This document shows positions 40,196 through 49,743 of a stretch of DNA of 64,000 nt, in pieces. The notes under the pieces were generated by a model. That model was not told the DNA's origin, searched no databases, and worked only from the letters and a program-made list of their open reading frames with translations. Numbering within the stretch: position 1 is the first letter of the stretch; each line of letters opens with the position of its first letter. Source of the DNA: Xenophilus sp. Marseille-Q4582 (GTDB lineage Bacteria > Pseudomonadota > Gammaproteobacteria > Burkholderiales > Burkholderiaceae_C); contig NZ_CAKAKO010000006.1 of the NCBI RefSeq assembly GCF_916700565.1, positions 806,001 through 870,000 on the forward strand, written 5' to 3'. Position numbers and translations under genes: made by a program.

Positions 40196-40336
40196 CGTTC
40201 AATCTCTCCTCGTATTGCGATGGGCTGGCCGCAAAAGGGTCGCTGCGGAACACTATATATCCTGCCCAGGGCCGCTTCGGGTGGACATGGGACAAAACGT
40301 CCAATCGATTCAGGACGGTGCTGGCGTTACATTTCC

Positions 40337-40349
40337 TGCACTTTGTGCA
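40337..40349. promoter_or_regulatory. Palindrome in the cyo upstream region
   Basis: TGCACTTTGTGCA: perfect 5-bp arms around TTT, 49 bp before the cyoA ATG. A second short dyad GGAC-N5-GTCC lies near 40291-40303. No FNR box (TTGAT-N4-ATCAA) is seen. Function and binding protein unknown. Confidence 0.3.
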
Positions 40350-40397
40350 AACCGGGTTTTCACCGGGTGCACGCGGTCGATCCTCACCCCTCGCTCT

Positions 40398-41396
40398 ATG
40401 CGCCCTCTGAACCTCCTCCGCGCACCGCTGTTGCTCGCCTCTGCCGCCCTGATGGCCGGCTGCAGCGAGCTCGTCGTGCTCAACCCCGCCGGCGACGTCG
40501 CCGCCCAGCAAGGCAGGCTGGTCGTCATCGCCACCGTTCTCATGCTGCTGATCATCGTGCCGGTGATCTTCCTGACGCTGCTGTTTGCCTGGCGCTACCG
40601 CCAGAACAGCAAGCATTCGGACGAGGAATACGCGCCCGACTGGCACCACTCCACCAAGCTGGAGCTGGTGATCTGGTCGGCGCCGCTGGTCATCATCATC
40701 GCGCTGGGCGCGCTGACCTGGATCACCACGCACAAGCTGGACCCGTACCGCCCGCTGGACCGCATCGCGGCCGGCCAGCCGATCCCGGAAGGCGTGAAGC
40801 CGCTGGAAGTGCAGGTGGTGTCGCTGGACTGGAAGTGGCTGTTTTTCTACCCCGAACAGGGCATCGCCACCGTCAATGAAGTGGCCGCCCCGGTGGACCG
40901 CCCCATCCTGTTCAAGCTGACTTCCAGCCACACGATGAACGCGTTCTACATCCCCGACCTGGCCGGCATGATCTACACCATGCCCGGCATGCAGACCGAG
41001 CTGAACGCCGTGATCAACAAGCCCGGCGAATACAAGGGCATGTCCTCGCACTACAGCGGCGCGGGCTTCTCGGGCATGAATTTCAAGTTCAAGGGCCTGT
41101 CGAACGAGGACTTCGACAAGTGGATCGCCCAGGCCAGGACCGAAGGCCAGCCGCTCACGCGCGACGCCTACCGCGAACTGGCCAAGCCCAGCGAACGCAA
41201 CCCCGTGGCGCGCTTCGCCAGCGTGGAGCAAGGCCTCTACAACCGCGTGCTGAACCTGTGCGTCGAAGACGGCCAGCCCTGCATGCATGAAGTCATGGCC
41301 AAGGACGCCATGCGCAACCGGGCACACCACACCGAACGCGCGCTGAACACGGCTGCCGCGCAGTCGATCTGCACGCCCGAGACCCTTATCGAGTGA
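40398..41396 (+). CDS. cyoA: Cytochrome bo ubiquinol oxidase subunit II
   Basis: 332 residues. Lipoprotein signal with lipobox L-M-A-G-C (cysteine about 22), two membrane helices (about 40-65 and 85-105), then a periplasmic cupredoxin-like domain. The CuA ligands of cytochrome c oxidases are absent ([16 protein letters not shown]), so this is a quinol oxidase. First gene of cyoABCD; its stop is 5 nt from the cyoB start. Confidence 0.96.
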   Translation: MRPLNLLRAPLLLASAALMAGCSELVVLNPAGDVAAQQGRLVVIATVLMLLIIVPVIFLTLLFAWRYRQNSKHSDEEYAPDWHHSTKLELVIWSAPLVIIIALGALTWITTHKLDPYRPLDRIAAGQPIPEGVKPLEVQVVSLDWKWLFFYPEQGIATVNEVAAPVDRPILFKLTSSHTMNAFYIPDLAGMIYTMPGMQTELNAVINKPGEYKGMSSHYSGAGFSGMNFKFKGLSNEDFDKWIAQARTEGQPLTRDAYRELAKPSERNPVARFASVEQGLYNRVLNLCVEDGQPCMHEVMAKDAMRNRAHHTERALNTAAAQSICTPETLIE

Positions 41397-41401
41397 CCCC
41401 C

Positions 41402-43417
41402 ATGTCCGTAGCTCAACACACTTCTGCGCCGACCGAAGCCCACTGGCTGCTCGGGCGCATCACCTGGGATTCGATCCCGATGGCGCACGAGCCCATCGTG
41501 CTCGCCACCTTCATCGCCGTGGTGCTCGGCGGCCTGGCCCTGCTGGGCGTGATCACCAAGTTCCGGCTCTGGGGCCCGCTGTGGCGCGACTGGTTCTGCA
41601 GCATCGACCACAAGAAGATCGGCATCATGTACATGGTGCTGGGCATCGTGATGCTGCTGCGCGGCTTCGCCGACGCCATCATGATGCGCCTGCACCAGGC
41701 CATGGCCTTCGGCGACAACATGGGCTATTTGCCGCCGCACCACTACGACCAGATTTTCACCGCCCACGGCGTGATCATGATCTTCTTCGTGGCGATGCCG
41801 CTGGTCACGGGCCTGATGAACTACCTCGTGCCGCTGCAGATCGGCGCGCGCGACGTGGCCTTCCCCTTCCTGAACAACTTCAGCTTCTGGATGACCACGG
41901 CCGGCGCCGTGCTGGTGATGGTCTCGCTGTTCCTGGGCGAGTTCTCCACCTCGGGCTGGCTGGCGCTGTCGAACCTGGGCCACCAGAACCCCGGCGTGGG
42001 CCTGGACTACTACATCTGGGCGCTGCAGATCGCGGGGGTGGGCACCACACTCTCGGGCATCAACCTGCTGGTCACCATCGTCAAGATGCGCGCGCCCGGC
42101 ATGGACCTGATGAAGATGCCCGTCTTCGTGTGGACCTCGCTGTGCACCAACGCGCTGATCGTGGCCTCCTTCCCCGTGCTCACGGCCGCGCTGGTGCTGA
42201 TGTCGCTGGACCGCTACGTCGGCACGAACTTCTTCACGAACACGCTGGGCGGCAACCCCATGCTGTACGTGAACCTGATCTGGATCTGGGGGCACCCCGA
42301 GGTCTACATCCTGGTGCTGCCCGCCTTCGGCATCTTCTCGGAAGTCGTGGCCACCTTCAGCCGCAAGCGCCTGTTCGGCTACACCTCGATGGTCTACGCC
42401 ACGGTGTGCATCACCATCCTGTCGTACATCGTCTGGCTGCACCACTTCTTCACCATGGGCTCGGGCGCCAGCGTGAACGCCTTCTTCGGCATCACGACCA
42501 TGATCATCTCGATCCCCACGGGTGCGAAGATCTTCAACTGGCTGTTCACCATGTACCGCGGCCGCATCAAGTTCGAAGTGCCGATGCTGTGGACCGTGGG
42601 CTTCATGGTCACCTTCGTGGTGGGCGGCATGACGGGCGTGCTGCTGGCCGTGCCGCCGGCCGACTTCGTGCTGCACAACTCGCTGTTCCTGATCGCCCAC
42701 TTCCACAACGTGATCATCGGCGGCGTGGTGTTCGGCCTGTTCGCCGCCATGACCTACTGGTACCCGAAGGCTTTCGGCTACAAGCTCGACAGCTTCTGGG
42801 GCAAGATGTCCTTCTGGTTCTGGCTGGCCGGCTACTGGTTCGCCTTCACGCCGCTGTACGTGCTGGGCCTGATGGGCGTGACGCGCCGCGTCAGCCACTT
42901 CGAGGACCCCTCGCTGCAGATCTGGTTCCAGATCGCCCTCTTCGGCGCCGTGCTGGTCGCCATCGGCATTGCCAGCTTCCTGATCTGCATCTTCGTGAGC
43001 TACCTCCGGCGCGACCAGCTGCGCGACCACACGGGCGACCCGTGGGGCGGCCGCACGCTGGAATGGGCGACCTCCTCGCCGCCGCCGGCCTACAACTTCG
43101 CGTTCACGCCCGTGGTGCATGACATCGACGCCTGGTGGGACATGAAGCGCCATGGCTACCAGCGTCCGCTGGAAGGCTTCCAGGCCATCCACATGCCGCT
43201 GAACACCGGCGCCGGCGTGGTGCTGTCCGTGCTGTCGCTGGTCTGGGGCTTCGCGCTGATCTGGCACATGTGGCCGCTGGCCGTCGCGTCCTTTGCGGCC
43301 ATCGTGATCGGCTCGATCATCCACACCTTCAACTACAAGCGCGACTACCACATCCCGGCGTCCGAAGTGATCGCCACGGAAAACGCACGCACCCAACTGC
43401 TGGCACAGCACGCTTGA
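41402..43417 (+). CDS. cyoB: Cytochrome bo ubiquinol oxidase subunit I
   Basis: 671 residues, about 15 membrane helices; catalytic haem-copper subunit reducing O2 to water and pumping protons. Haem and CuB ligands are visible in [20 protein letters not shown] (H and Y of the cross-link), V-W-L-H-H-F-F and [13 protein letters not shown] 41402 is preferred over a GTG overlapping the cyoA stop. Length and motifs match CyoB rather than aa3 subunits. Confidence 0.98.
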   Translation: MSVAQHTSAPTEAHWLLGRITWDSIPMAHEPIVLATFIAVVLGGLALLGVITKFRLWGPLWRDWFCSIDHKKIGIMYMVLGIVMLLRGFADAIMMRLHQAMAFGDNMGYLPPHHYDQIFTAHGVIMIFFVAMPLVTGLMNYLVPLQIGARDVAFPFLNNFSFWMTTAGAVLVMVSLFLGEFSTSGWLALSNLGHQNPGVGLDYYIWALQIAGVGTTLSGINLLVTIVKMRAPGMDLMKMPVFVWTSLCTNALIVASFPVLTAALVLMSLDRYVGTNFFTNTLGGNPMLYVNLIWIWGHPEVYILVLPAFGIFSEVVATFSRKRLFGYTSMVYATVCITILSYIVWLHHFFTMGSGASVNAFFGITTMIISIPTGAKIFNWLFTMYRGRIKFEVPMLWTVGFMVTFVVGGMTGVLLAVPPADFVLHNSLFLIAHFHNVIIGGVVFGLFAAMTYWYPKAFGYKLDSFWGKMSFWFWLAGYWFAFTPLYVLGLMGVTRRVSHFEDPSLQIWFQIALFGAVLVAIGIASFLICIFVSYLRRDQLRDHTGDPWGGRTLEWATSSPPPAYNFAFTPVVHDIDAWWDMKRHGYQRPLEGFQAIHMPLNTGAGVVLSVLSLVWGFALIWHMWPLAVASFAAIVIGSIIHTFNYKRDYHIPASEVIATENARTQLLAQHA

Positions 43418-43429
43418 GCCCACGCTGAC

Positions 43430-44059
43430 ATGACTTCCATTGCTCACCCCGCCGGCGCCGCCGGCACCCCGGCGCGCGAGTACCACCTCGCGCACGAACC
43501 GCATCCGGAGAACGGCACCGCGCTGGGCTTCTGGCTCTACCTGATGAGCGACTGCCTCATCTTCGCCGCGCTGTTCGCCACCTACGGCGTGCTGGGCCGC
43601 AGCTACGCCGGCGGTCCCGGCGGCGCCGAGCTGTTCGATCTCAAGCTGGTGGCCATCAACACGGCCTTCCTGCTGCTGTCGTCCATCACCTTCGGCTTCG
43701 CCATGCTGCGCAAGCAGCTGAACGACAAGGCCGGCACGCTGCTGTGGCTGGCCGTCACGGGCCTGTTCGGCCTGGCCTTCCTGGCCGTGGAGCTCTACGA
43801 GTTTCACCACCTGATCCACGTCGGCGCCACGCCGCAGAGCAGCGCCGCCATGTCGGCCTTCTTCACGCTGGTCGGCACCCACGGCCTGCACGTCACCTTC
43901 GGCCTGATCTGGCTGGTGGTGCTGATGATCCAGATCGGCAAGCACGGCCTGATCCGCGAGAACAAGCGCCGCCTGATGTGCCTGTCCATGTTCTGGCACT
44001 TCCTGGACGTGGTCTGGATCGGCGTCTTCACCTTTGTCTACCTGATGGGAGTGCTGTGA
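43430..44059 (+). CDS. cyoC: Cytochrome bo ubiquinol oxidase subunit III
   Basis: 209 residues with five membrane helices, supporting assembly and stability of the oxidase. Typical G-F-W-L-Y-L-M-S-D-C-L-I-F-A motif near 33-46 and a conserved glutamate in V-E-L-Y-E-F. The stop overlaps the cyoD start (TGATG), indicating translational coupling. Confidence 0.96.
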   Translation: MTSIAHPAGAAGTPAREYHLAHEPHPENGTALGFWLYLMSDCLIFAALFATYGVLGRSYAGGPGGAELFDLKLVAINTAFLLLSSITFGFAMLRKQLNDKAGTLLWLAVTGLFGLAFLAVELYEFHHLIHVGATPQSSAAMSAFFTLVGTHGLHVTFGLIWLVVLMIQIGKHGLIRENKRRLMCLSMFWHFLDVVWIGVFTFVYLMGVL

Positions 44060-44472
44060 TGAGCACGCACGCTTCGCACGACACGCACGCACACCACGGT
44101 CACCATGACGCCCATGGCGACCACCACGACGACCATGACGTGGGCCCGCACAGCAGCCTGAAGGAATACGTGATCGGCTTCGTGCTGTCCGTGATCCTGA
44201 CGGCCATCCCCTTCTGGCTGGTCATGGCCAACGTCATCACCGACCGCACCACCGCCGTGCTGGTGCTGGGCGGCCTGGCCGTGGTGCAGATCGTGGTCCA
44301 CATGGTCTTCTTCCTGCACATGAACGGCAAGGTGGAAGGCGGCTGGACCCTGCTGTCCACCATCTTCACCATCGTGTTCGTGGCCATCGCCATCGCGGGC
44401 ACGCTGTGGGTGATGTTCCACATGAACACCAACATGATGCCCACGCATCTGCACTCCACGATGGGCTCCTGA
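44059..44472 (+). CDS. cyoD: Cytochrome bo ubiquinol oxidase subunit IV with histidine-rich N-terminus
   Basis: 137 residues with three membrane helices (about 40-62, 68-90 and 100-122) after the family motif S-L-K-E-Y-V-I-G-F-V-L-S. The first 31 residues contain 12 histidines among Asp, Ala and Gly. The extension faces the cytoplasm in this topology and could bind metal. The ATG overlaps the cyoC stop; SURF1 starts 6 nt after its end. Confidence 0.95.
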   Translation: MSTHASHDTHAHHGHHDAHGDHHDDHDVGPHSSLKEYVIGFVLSVILTAIPFWLVMANVITDRTTAVLVLGGLAVVQIVVHMVFFLHMNGKVEGGWTLLSTIFTIVFVAIAIAGTLWVMFHMNTNMMPTHLHSTMGS

Positions 44473-44477
44473 CGCCC

Positions 44478-45272
44478 ATGCCGGAAGCACGCTCCGGCAC
44501 GGCAGGCCGCACTCCCCGCCGCACGCTGCGCCTGAGCGTGTTGGCGGTCGGTGCGGCCTTGCTCATGGTGCTGTTCGTTTCACTGGGCACCTGGCAGGTG
44601 CAGCGCCTGGCCTGGAAGCGCGACCTCATCGCGCGCGTGGATGCGCGCGTGCACGCGGCGCCCGTGCCTGCGCCGCCTGCCGCGCAATGGCCCGCCGTCA
44701 CGCCGGCCTCGCACGAATACCTGCGCATCGCGCTGCGGGGCCGCTACCTGCACGACAAGGAAGCGCTGGTGCAGGCCACCACGGCGCTCGGCAGCGGCTT
44801 CTGGGTGCTCACGCCGCTGCAGCAGGACGACGGCAGCGTGGTGATCGTCAACCGCGGCTTCGTGCCGCCGCCCGCGCGCGACCCCGTGCAGCGCGGCCTG
44901 GCCGCCCCGGAGGGGACGGTGCGCGTTGAAGGCCTGCTGCGCATCAGCGAGCCCAAGGGCGGCTTCCTGCGCAGCAATGACCCGGCCGGCGACCGCTGGT
45001 TCTCGCGCGACGTCTCCGCCATCGCCGCGGCACGCGGCCTGCCTGCGGCGCAGGTGGCGCCCTACTTCATCGATGCCGACGACACGCCCGGCCGCGCCGC
45101 CAACGCCTGGCCCGCGGGCGGCATGACGGTGATCCGCTTCCCCAACAGCCATCTGGTCTACGCCATCACCTGGTATGCGCTGGCGCTGATGGTGCTGGCG
45201 GGCACCGTCTACATCTGGCGCCACGAGCCCTCGCACCGGACCCGCGGCGCGGCCCGGTCCGACGCGCCCTGA
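44478..45272 (+). CDS. SURF1-family oxidase assembly protein
   Basis: 264 residues with two membrane helices, one N-terminal (about 20-40, ending in L-G-T-W-Q-V-Q-R-L-A-W-K) and one C-terminal (about 225-245), and a periplasmic domain between them: the SURF1 layout. SURF1 helps insert haem a or o into terminal oxidases. Known mainly for cytochrome c oxidase, here it ends the cyo quinol-oxidase operon, 5 bp after cyoD, so it likely serves the bo enzyme. cyoE (haem O synthase) is not present. Confidence 0.93.
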   Translation: MPEARSGTAGRTPRRTLRLSVLAVGAALLMVLFVSLGTWQVQRLAWKRDLIARVDARVHAAPVPAPPAAQWPAVTPASHEYLRIALRGRYLHDKEALVQATTALGSGFWVLTPLQQDDGSVVIVNRGFVPPPARDPVQRGLAAPEGTVRVEGLLRISEPKGGFLRSNDPAGDRWFSRDVSAIAAARGLPAAQVAPYFIDADDTPGRAANAWPAGGMTVIRFPNSHLVYAITWYALALMVLAGTVYIWRHEPSHRTRGAARSDAP

Positions 45273-45308
45273 AGAAGGCGAGGCGACACATGCCCTCTGC
45301 TGCCCGCC

Positions 45309-46655
45309 ATGGCTCCTTCTGACACCCGAACGCCCGCCGCGACGGTGCAGGCCACCCAGGCCGCCTCCGGCCTCGATGCCGTCACGGGCCTCAAGAACCT
45401 GCAGCAGCTGATCCAGCTGCGCTGGATCGCCGTCTTCGGCCAGATCGTCACCATCGAGGTCGTGCACTACGGCTTCGGCATCGCCATCCCGGTGCAGCAA
45501 ATGCTGGCCGTGCTGGCCGCGCTGGTGGCGTTCAACGCCCTGAGCCTGCTGCGCTGGCGCACCCGGCGGCCCGTGACCAGTGCCGAACTGCTGTTCGCGC
45601 TGCTCGTGGACGTGGGCATGCTCACGGCCCAGCTCTACCTGAGCGGCGGCGCGGCCAACCCTTTCGTCTTCCTGTACCTGCTGCAGGTGATCCTGGCGGC
45701 GGTGCTGCTGCCCGCCTGGGCCACCTGGACGCTGGTCGGTGTCACGTCGCTGTGCTTCGCGGGCCTGGCCATCTTCGGCCAGCCGCTGCCGCTGCAAAAC
45801 CACACGCCGCGCGGGCTGGCCAGCCCCTACATGCTGGGCCTGCTGGTGTGCTTCGCGCTCAACGCCACGCTGCTGGTGACCTTCATCACCCGCATCGTCG
45901 CCAACCTGCGCGAGCGCGACACGCGCCTGGCCGCGCTGCGCCAGCGTGCCGCGGAAGAGGAACACATCGTGCGCATGGGCCTGCTGGCCTCGGGCGCGGC
46001 GCACGAGCTGGGCACGCCGCTGTCCACGCTGGCCGTGATCCTGGGCGACTGGCAGCACCTGCCGCATTTCAGCTCCGAGCCCGAACTGGCCGAGGACGTG
46101 GCCGAGATGCAGGCGCAGGTGGCGCGTTGCAAGTCCATCGTGAGCGGCATCCTGCTGTCGGCCGGCGAGGCGCGCGGCGAGAACTCCGCCGAGACCACGG
46201 TCTGCACCTTCCTCGACGAGGTGGTGCGCGACTGGCGCGCACGCCGGCCCGAAAACCGCCTGCGTTACAGCAACCGCTTCGGCCAGGACCTGCCCATGGT
46301 CTCCGACTCGGCGCTCAAGCAGATGATCGGCAACGTGCTGGACAACGCCTTCGAGGCTTCGCCGCAGGCGCAGTCGCTGGAGGCCTCCCACACCGAGGAC
46401 CAGCTGGTGCTCACGGTGCAGGACGAAGGCCCGGGCTTCGCGCCGGCCATGCTGAACCAGCTCGGCAAGCCGTACCAGTCGAGCAAGGGCCGCCCGGGCG
46501 GCGGGCTCGGCCTGTTCCTGGTCGTGAACGTGGCGCGCACACTGGGCGGCAGCGTGTCGGCGCGCAACCGCCCGGAGGGCGGCGCCGAAGTCCGAATCAC
46601 CCTGCCGCTGACAGCGATCGTGCTGTCCGACGAAGATATTGCCCATGACGCCTGA
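45309..46655 (+). CDS. regB: RegB/PrrB-type redox-sensing histidine kinase
   Basis: 448 residues. About six membrane helices (35-200) with the quinone-binding G-G-A-A-N-P-F (113-119) of RegB kinases. Phospho-accepting H232 lies in A-H-E-L-G-T-P-L. A cysteine at 274 (V-A-R-C-K-S) sits close to where redox-active Cys265 of Rhodobacter RegB would fall. The ATPase domain has N-V-L-D-N-A-F-E-A and G-G-G-L-G-L-F. It overlaps regA by 11 nt and follows the cyo-SURF1 genes, so it probably senses the quinone pool that the oxidase drains. Confidence 0.94.
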   Translation: MAPSDTRTPAATVQATQAASGLDAVTGLKNLQQLIQLRWIAVFGQIVTIEVVHYGFGIAIPVQQMLAVLAALVAFNALSLLRWRTRRPVTSAELLFALLVDVGMLTAQLYLSGGAANPFVFLYLLQVILAAVLLPAWATWTLVGVTSLCFAGLAIFGQPLPLQNHTPRGLASPYMLGLLVCFALNATLLVTFITRIVANLRERDTRLAALRQRAAEEEHIVRMGLLASGAAHELGTPLSTLAVILGDWQHLPHFSSEPELAEDVAEMQAQVARCKSIVSGILLSAGEARGENSAETTVCTFLDEVVRDWRARRPENRLRYSNRFGQDLPMVSDSALKQMIGNVLDNAFEASPQAQSLEASHTEDQLVLTVQDEGPGFAPAMLNQLGKPYQSSKGRPGGGLGLFLVVNVARTLGGSVSARNRPEGGAEVRITLPLTAIVLSDEDIAHDA

Positions 46656-47202
46656 CACCGCCGCCCCCGCCGCACCGCCGCAGCTGCTCATCGTCGAGGA
46701 CGACGGCGCCTTCGCGCGCACGCTGGCGCGCTCCTTCGAGCGCCGCGGCTACACGGTGCGCGTGGCCAACGGGCTGGAAGAACTGCAGGCGCAATTGCGC
46801 ACCTTTGCGCCCACGCATGCGGTGGTCGATCTCAAGCTCGCAGGCGAGGCCTCGGGCCTGGCCTGCGTGCAGGCGCTGCACGCGCATGACGACGCGATGC
46901 TGATCGTGGTGCTCACGGGATTCGCCAGCATCGCCACCGCGGTCGAGGCCATCAAGCTGGGCGCCTGCCACTACCTGGCCAAGCCCTCCAACACCGACGA
47001 CATCGAGGCCGCCTTCGGCATGGCCGAAGGCACGACCGAGGTGGAGCTCACCAACCGCACCAGCTCCATCAAGACGCTGGAGTGGGAGCGCATCCACGAG
47101 ACCCTGGCCGAGACCGGCTTCAACATTTCCGAGACCGCGCGCCGCCTGGGCATGCACCGGCGCACGCTGGCGCGCAAGCTGGGCAAGCAGCAGGTCAAGT
47201 GA
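46645..47202 (+). CDS. regA: RegA/PrrA-type response regulator
   Basis: 185 residues: receiver domain (acidic pair D19/D20, phospho-acceptor D62 in V-V-D-L-K-L-A, T91, K113), then a short linker and a Fis-like helix-turn-helix (I-S-E-T-A-R-R-L-G-M-H-R-R-T-L-A-R-K-L), the compact PrrA/RegA plan. ATG 46645 lies inside the end of regB, indicating coupled translation. Known homologs control oxidases, nitrogen and carbon fixation genes in response to oxygen. Confidence 0.94.
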   Translation: MTPDTAAPAAPPQLLIVEDDGAFARTLARSFERRGYTVRVANGLEELQAQLRTFAPTHAVVDLKLAGEASGLACVQALHAHDDAMLIVVLTGFASIATAVEAIKLGACHYLAKPSNTDDIEAAFGMAEGTTEVELTNRTSSIKTLEWERIHETLAETGFNISETARRLGMHRRTLARKLGKQQVK

Positions 47203-47432
47203 GCCGCGGCGGCCGGCGGGCGCGGCGCCTCGCCGCCACCGCTCAGCCCACGCGTTCCCGCCCCTGGTTGAAGGCCGTGGCGTCGGCCTGGCCCGTCCGC
47301 GCGACCTCGGCCGCGACCTGGCGACCTGGGACGAAGAAGCCCGCTGCGGTGCGTGCCGGCAAATCGGCAGAGCATGCTGGACCCGCAGGGCGGATAGGAA
47401 GACGAGGGGGGCGCGCGTGACAGCGAGCCGGC

Positions 47433-48419
47433 TTACTCCAGCGTCACGTTGGCCTTCCTGACCAGCGCCGCGTAGCGCTCCTGCTCGCTCTTGAGAAAAC
47501 GCGCCGCCTCCTCGGGCGTGCCGAGGATCGTGAAATCGTCGCGCTTGGCGAAGCCGGCCTTGACCTCGGGGTCGTTGAAGGCGGCCACGAAGGCATCGTG
47601 CAGGCGCTTGACCTGCGCGGCGGGCAGACCCTTGGGCCCCACGGCAGCGAACCAGCCCGCGATGTCGACGTGGGGGAAGCCCTGTTCGGCGATGGTGGGC
47701 ACGTCCGGCAGCGAAGCCAGGCGGTCCTTGCCCATCACGCCGATGGGCCGCAAAGAGCCCGCCTTGATCTGGCCCTGCACCGCCGCCGTGGCCGCCACAC
47801 CCATCTCGACCTGGCCGGCCATGATGTCGGTGATCATGGGGCCCATGCCCTTGTACGGGATGTGGCGCGCGCTGACGCCGGCTTCGGACACGAACAGCTC
47901 GCCCGCCAGATGGATGATGGTGCCGTTGCCCGACGAGGCGTAGTTGAAGTCGCCGGGCTTGGCCTTCATGGCCGCCTGCAGCTCCTTGGCGTTCTTCGCG
48001 GTCACCTTGGCCGGGTTGACCACCAGCACGAAGGGCGAGCCGCCGACGATGGTGATGGGCGTGATATCGCCCAGGCTGTCGTAGGGCAGCTTCTTGAACA
48101 CGCTCGGGTTCACGGCGTGGTTGTTGGAGACGACGGCGATCGTGTTGCCATCGGGCGCGGCCTTGATCAGGGCCTGCGTGCCGGTGATGCCGCCGGCGCC
48201 CGGCAGGTTCTCAATCACCACGGCTTGCCCGCCCAGCGCCTTCGACAGCGCCGTCTGGGCCGAACGCACGATCACGTCCACGCCCGAGCCTGCGCCCACG
48301 GGCAGGATCACGCGCAGCGGGGCATGGTTCTGCGCATGCACGAGGGCCGTGAAACCGCTGGCCAGTGCGGCCGTGGCCAGCGCCAGCATGGTGCGGCGGC
48401 GGAAAGTCTGGAAGTTCAT
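47433..48419 (-). CDS. Bug/TctC-family periplasmic solute-binding protein
   Basis: 328 residues; signal peptide with twin-arginine-like R-R-R-T-M and cleavage near V-H-A-Q (about 29). Family motifs: I-L-P-V-G-A-G-S-G-V-D, I-E-N-L-P-G-A-G-G-I-T-G, Y-D-S-L-G-D-I-T-P-I, and I-P-Y-K-G-M-G-P. It binds a carboxylate for tripartite tricarboxylate transport; no TctA/TctB genes are near, as is usual for orphan Bug proteins. Last gene of a minus-strand run after the HMG-CoA-lyase-like and CaiB genes, so its ligand may be their substrate. Confidence 0.94.
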   Translation of the reverse strand: MNFQTFRRRTMLALATAALASGFTALVHAQNHAPLRVILPVGAGSGVDVIVRSAQTALSKALGGQAVVIENLPGAGGITGTQALIKAAPDGNTIAVVSNNHAVNPSVFKKLPYDSLGDITPITIVGGSPFVLVVNPAKVTAKNAKELQAAMKAKPGDFNYASSGNGTIIHLAGELFVSEAGVSARHIPYKGMGPMITDIMAGQVEMGVAATAAVQGQIKAGSLRPIGVMGKDRLASLPDVPTIAEQGFPHVDIAGWFAAVGPKGLPAAQVKRLHDAFVAAFNDPEVKAGFAKRDDFTILGTPEEAARFLKSEQERYAALVRKANVTLE

Positions 48420-48479
48420 GGTTCTTGTCTCCTGTTGGGTCCGTGTGGGGATTCGGGTCAGTCGACGCAGGCGCCCTCT

Positions 48480-49652
48480 TCAGGTCTCCTGTACCGCCTG
48501 CGCCGCCTGGCGGCTGGGCAGTCCCGCCAGCACCTCGTCGGTGTGCTCGCCGACCTGGGGCAGCGGCATGCGCACGCCGGGGCGGCGCCCGCCCAAGGTC
48601 AGCGGCAGCAGCACGACGTCGGTGCGGCCGCCGTCCTCGGTCTGCATGGGCACCAGGCCGCCGCTCTGCTTCAGATGCGGGTCGTTCACCAGCTGCTCGG
48701 GGCGCGAGATCGGCGCATAGGGAATGCCGGCCGCTTCCAGCTGCGGTGCCAGATCGGCGATGCGGTGCTGCGCGAGGATGCCGCCCAGTTCGGCCAGCAG
48801 CTGCGGCCGCACGGCCACGCGCGCCGCGTTGTCCACGTACTCGGGGCGATCCAGCAGGTCGGTGCGCTGCAGCACGCGGCACAGGGTGTTGAACTGCTTG
48901 TCGCTCACGGCGCCGATGAACAGCTGCTCGCCTTCGGCCAGCGTGAACACGTCGTACACGCTCCAGGCCGACACGCGCGACGGCATGGGCGGCGGCGGCT
49001 CGCCGGTCATCAGGAACTGCTGCATGTGCTGCGAAGACAGGAAGACGCAGTTCTCGAACAGCGCGCTCTGCACTTCCTGGCCGATGCCGGTGCGCTCGCG
49101 CTCGCGCAGCGCAGCCAGCACGCCGATGGCGCCGAACATGCCGCCCATGATGTCATTCACGCTGGTGCCGGCGCGCAGCGGCCGGCCCTGCGGCCCGGTC
49201 ATGTACGACAGACCGCCCATCATCTGCACCACCTCGTCGAGCGCCAGGCGCTTCTCGTACGGGCCGGGCAGGAAGCCCTTGTGGCTCACATAGATCAGGT
49301 GCGGCGCGCGGCGCGACAGCGTCGCGTAGTCCAGGCCCAGCTCGCTCATCAGGCCGGGGCGGAAGTTCTCCAGCACCACGTCGCAGCGGGCCGCCAGCTC
49401 GGCGGCCGTCGCGCGGCCTTCCTCGCTCGTGATGTCGAGCACGATGCTCTTCTTGTTGCGGTTGAAGCTGCGGAAGAAACCAATGCCCAGGCCCGGCAGC
49501 TTGCGCGTCTTGTCGCCGCCGGGCGGCTCGACCTTGATGACGTCAGCGCCCAGGTCCGCGAGGATCATTCCGCAGGTGGGTCCCATCACCATGTGCGTGA
49601 ATTCGAGGACGCGGATGCCGGCCAGCGGCAGCGTGGAGTCTTGGGTCGTCAT
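48480..49652 (-). CDS. CaiB/BaiF-family (type III) CoA-transferase
   Basis: 390 residues. N-terminal Rossmann-like part (L-A-G-I-R-V-L-E-F-T-H-M-V-M-G-P, 10-25) and the catalytic aspartate D167 in S-V-N-D-I-M-G-G, expected to form the acyl-enzyme anhydride. Members move CoA between organic acids; the human relative SUGCT accepts glutarate and related diacids. Between the HMG-CoA-lyase-like gene (91 bp upstream) and tctC (60 bp downstream), it likely activates the acid that the lyase cleaves. Confidence 0.93.
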   Translation of the reverse strand: MTTQDSTLPLAGIRVLEFTHMVMGPTCGMILADLGADVIKVEPPGGDKTRKLPGLGIGFFRSFNRNKKSIVLDITSEEGRATAAELAARCDVVLENFRPGLMSELGLDYATLSRRAPHLIYVSHKGFLPGPYEKRLALDEVVQMMGGLSYMTGPQGRPLRAGTSVNDIMGGMFGAIGVLAALRERERTGIGQEVQSALFENCVFLSSQHMQQFLMTGEPPPPMPSRVSAWSVYDVFTLAEGEQLFIGAVSDKQFNTLCRVLQRTDLLDRPEYVDNAARVAVRPQLLAELGGILAQHRIADLAPQLEAAGIPYAPISRPEQLVNDPHLKQSGGLVPMQTEDGGRTDVVLLPLTLGGRRPGVRMPLPQVGEHTDEVLAGLPSRQAAQAVQET

Positions 49653-49666
49653 GACATGCCCATGCA

Positions 49667-49696
49667 GGAGGAAGGAGGAAGGAGGAAGGAGGAAGG
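49667..49696. repeat. Heptanucleotide tandem repeat (GGAGGAA)4
   Basis: Four perfect copies of GGAGGAA plus GG, in the 91-bp gap between the lyase-like and CaiB genes. On the transcribed strand it reads as a pyrimidine run (TTCCTCC)4 just before the CaiB ATG at 49652. Copy number may vary between isolates. Confidence 0.85.
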
Positions 49697-49743
49697 CCCG
49701 GAGCGAAGCGCCCCGGAGCCTGGAAGGCCAGTGACGCCGCCGC

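Noticed and set aside
47243-47390. Short minus-strand open stretch downstream of tctC with coding-like codon use
   Set aside because: About 50 codons end in A-F-N-Q-G-R-E-R-V-G at a TGA, but no ATG or GTG start or ribosome site precedes them and no family is recognised. Could be a remnant; evidence too thin to annotate.
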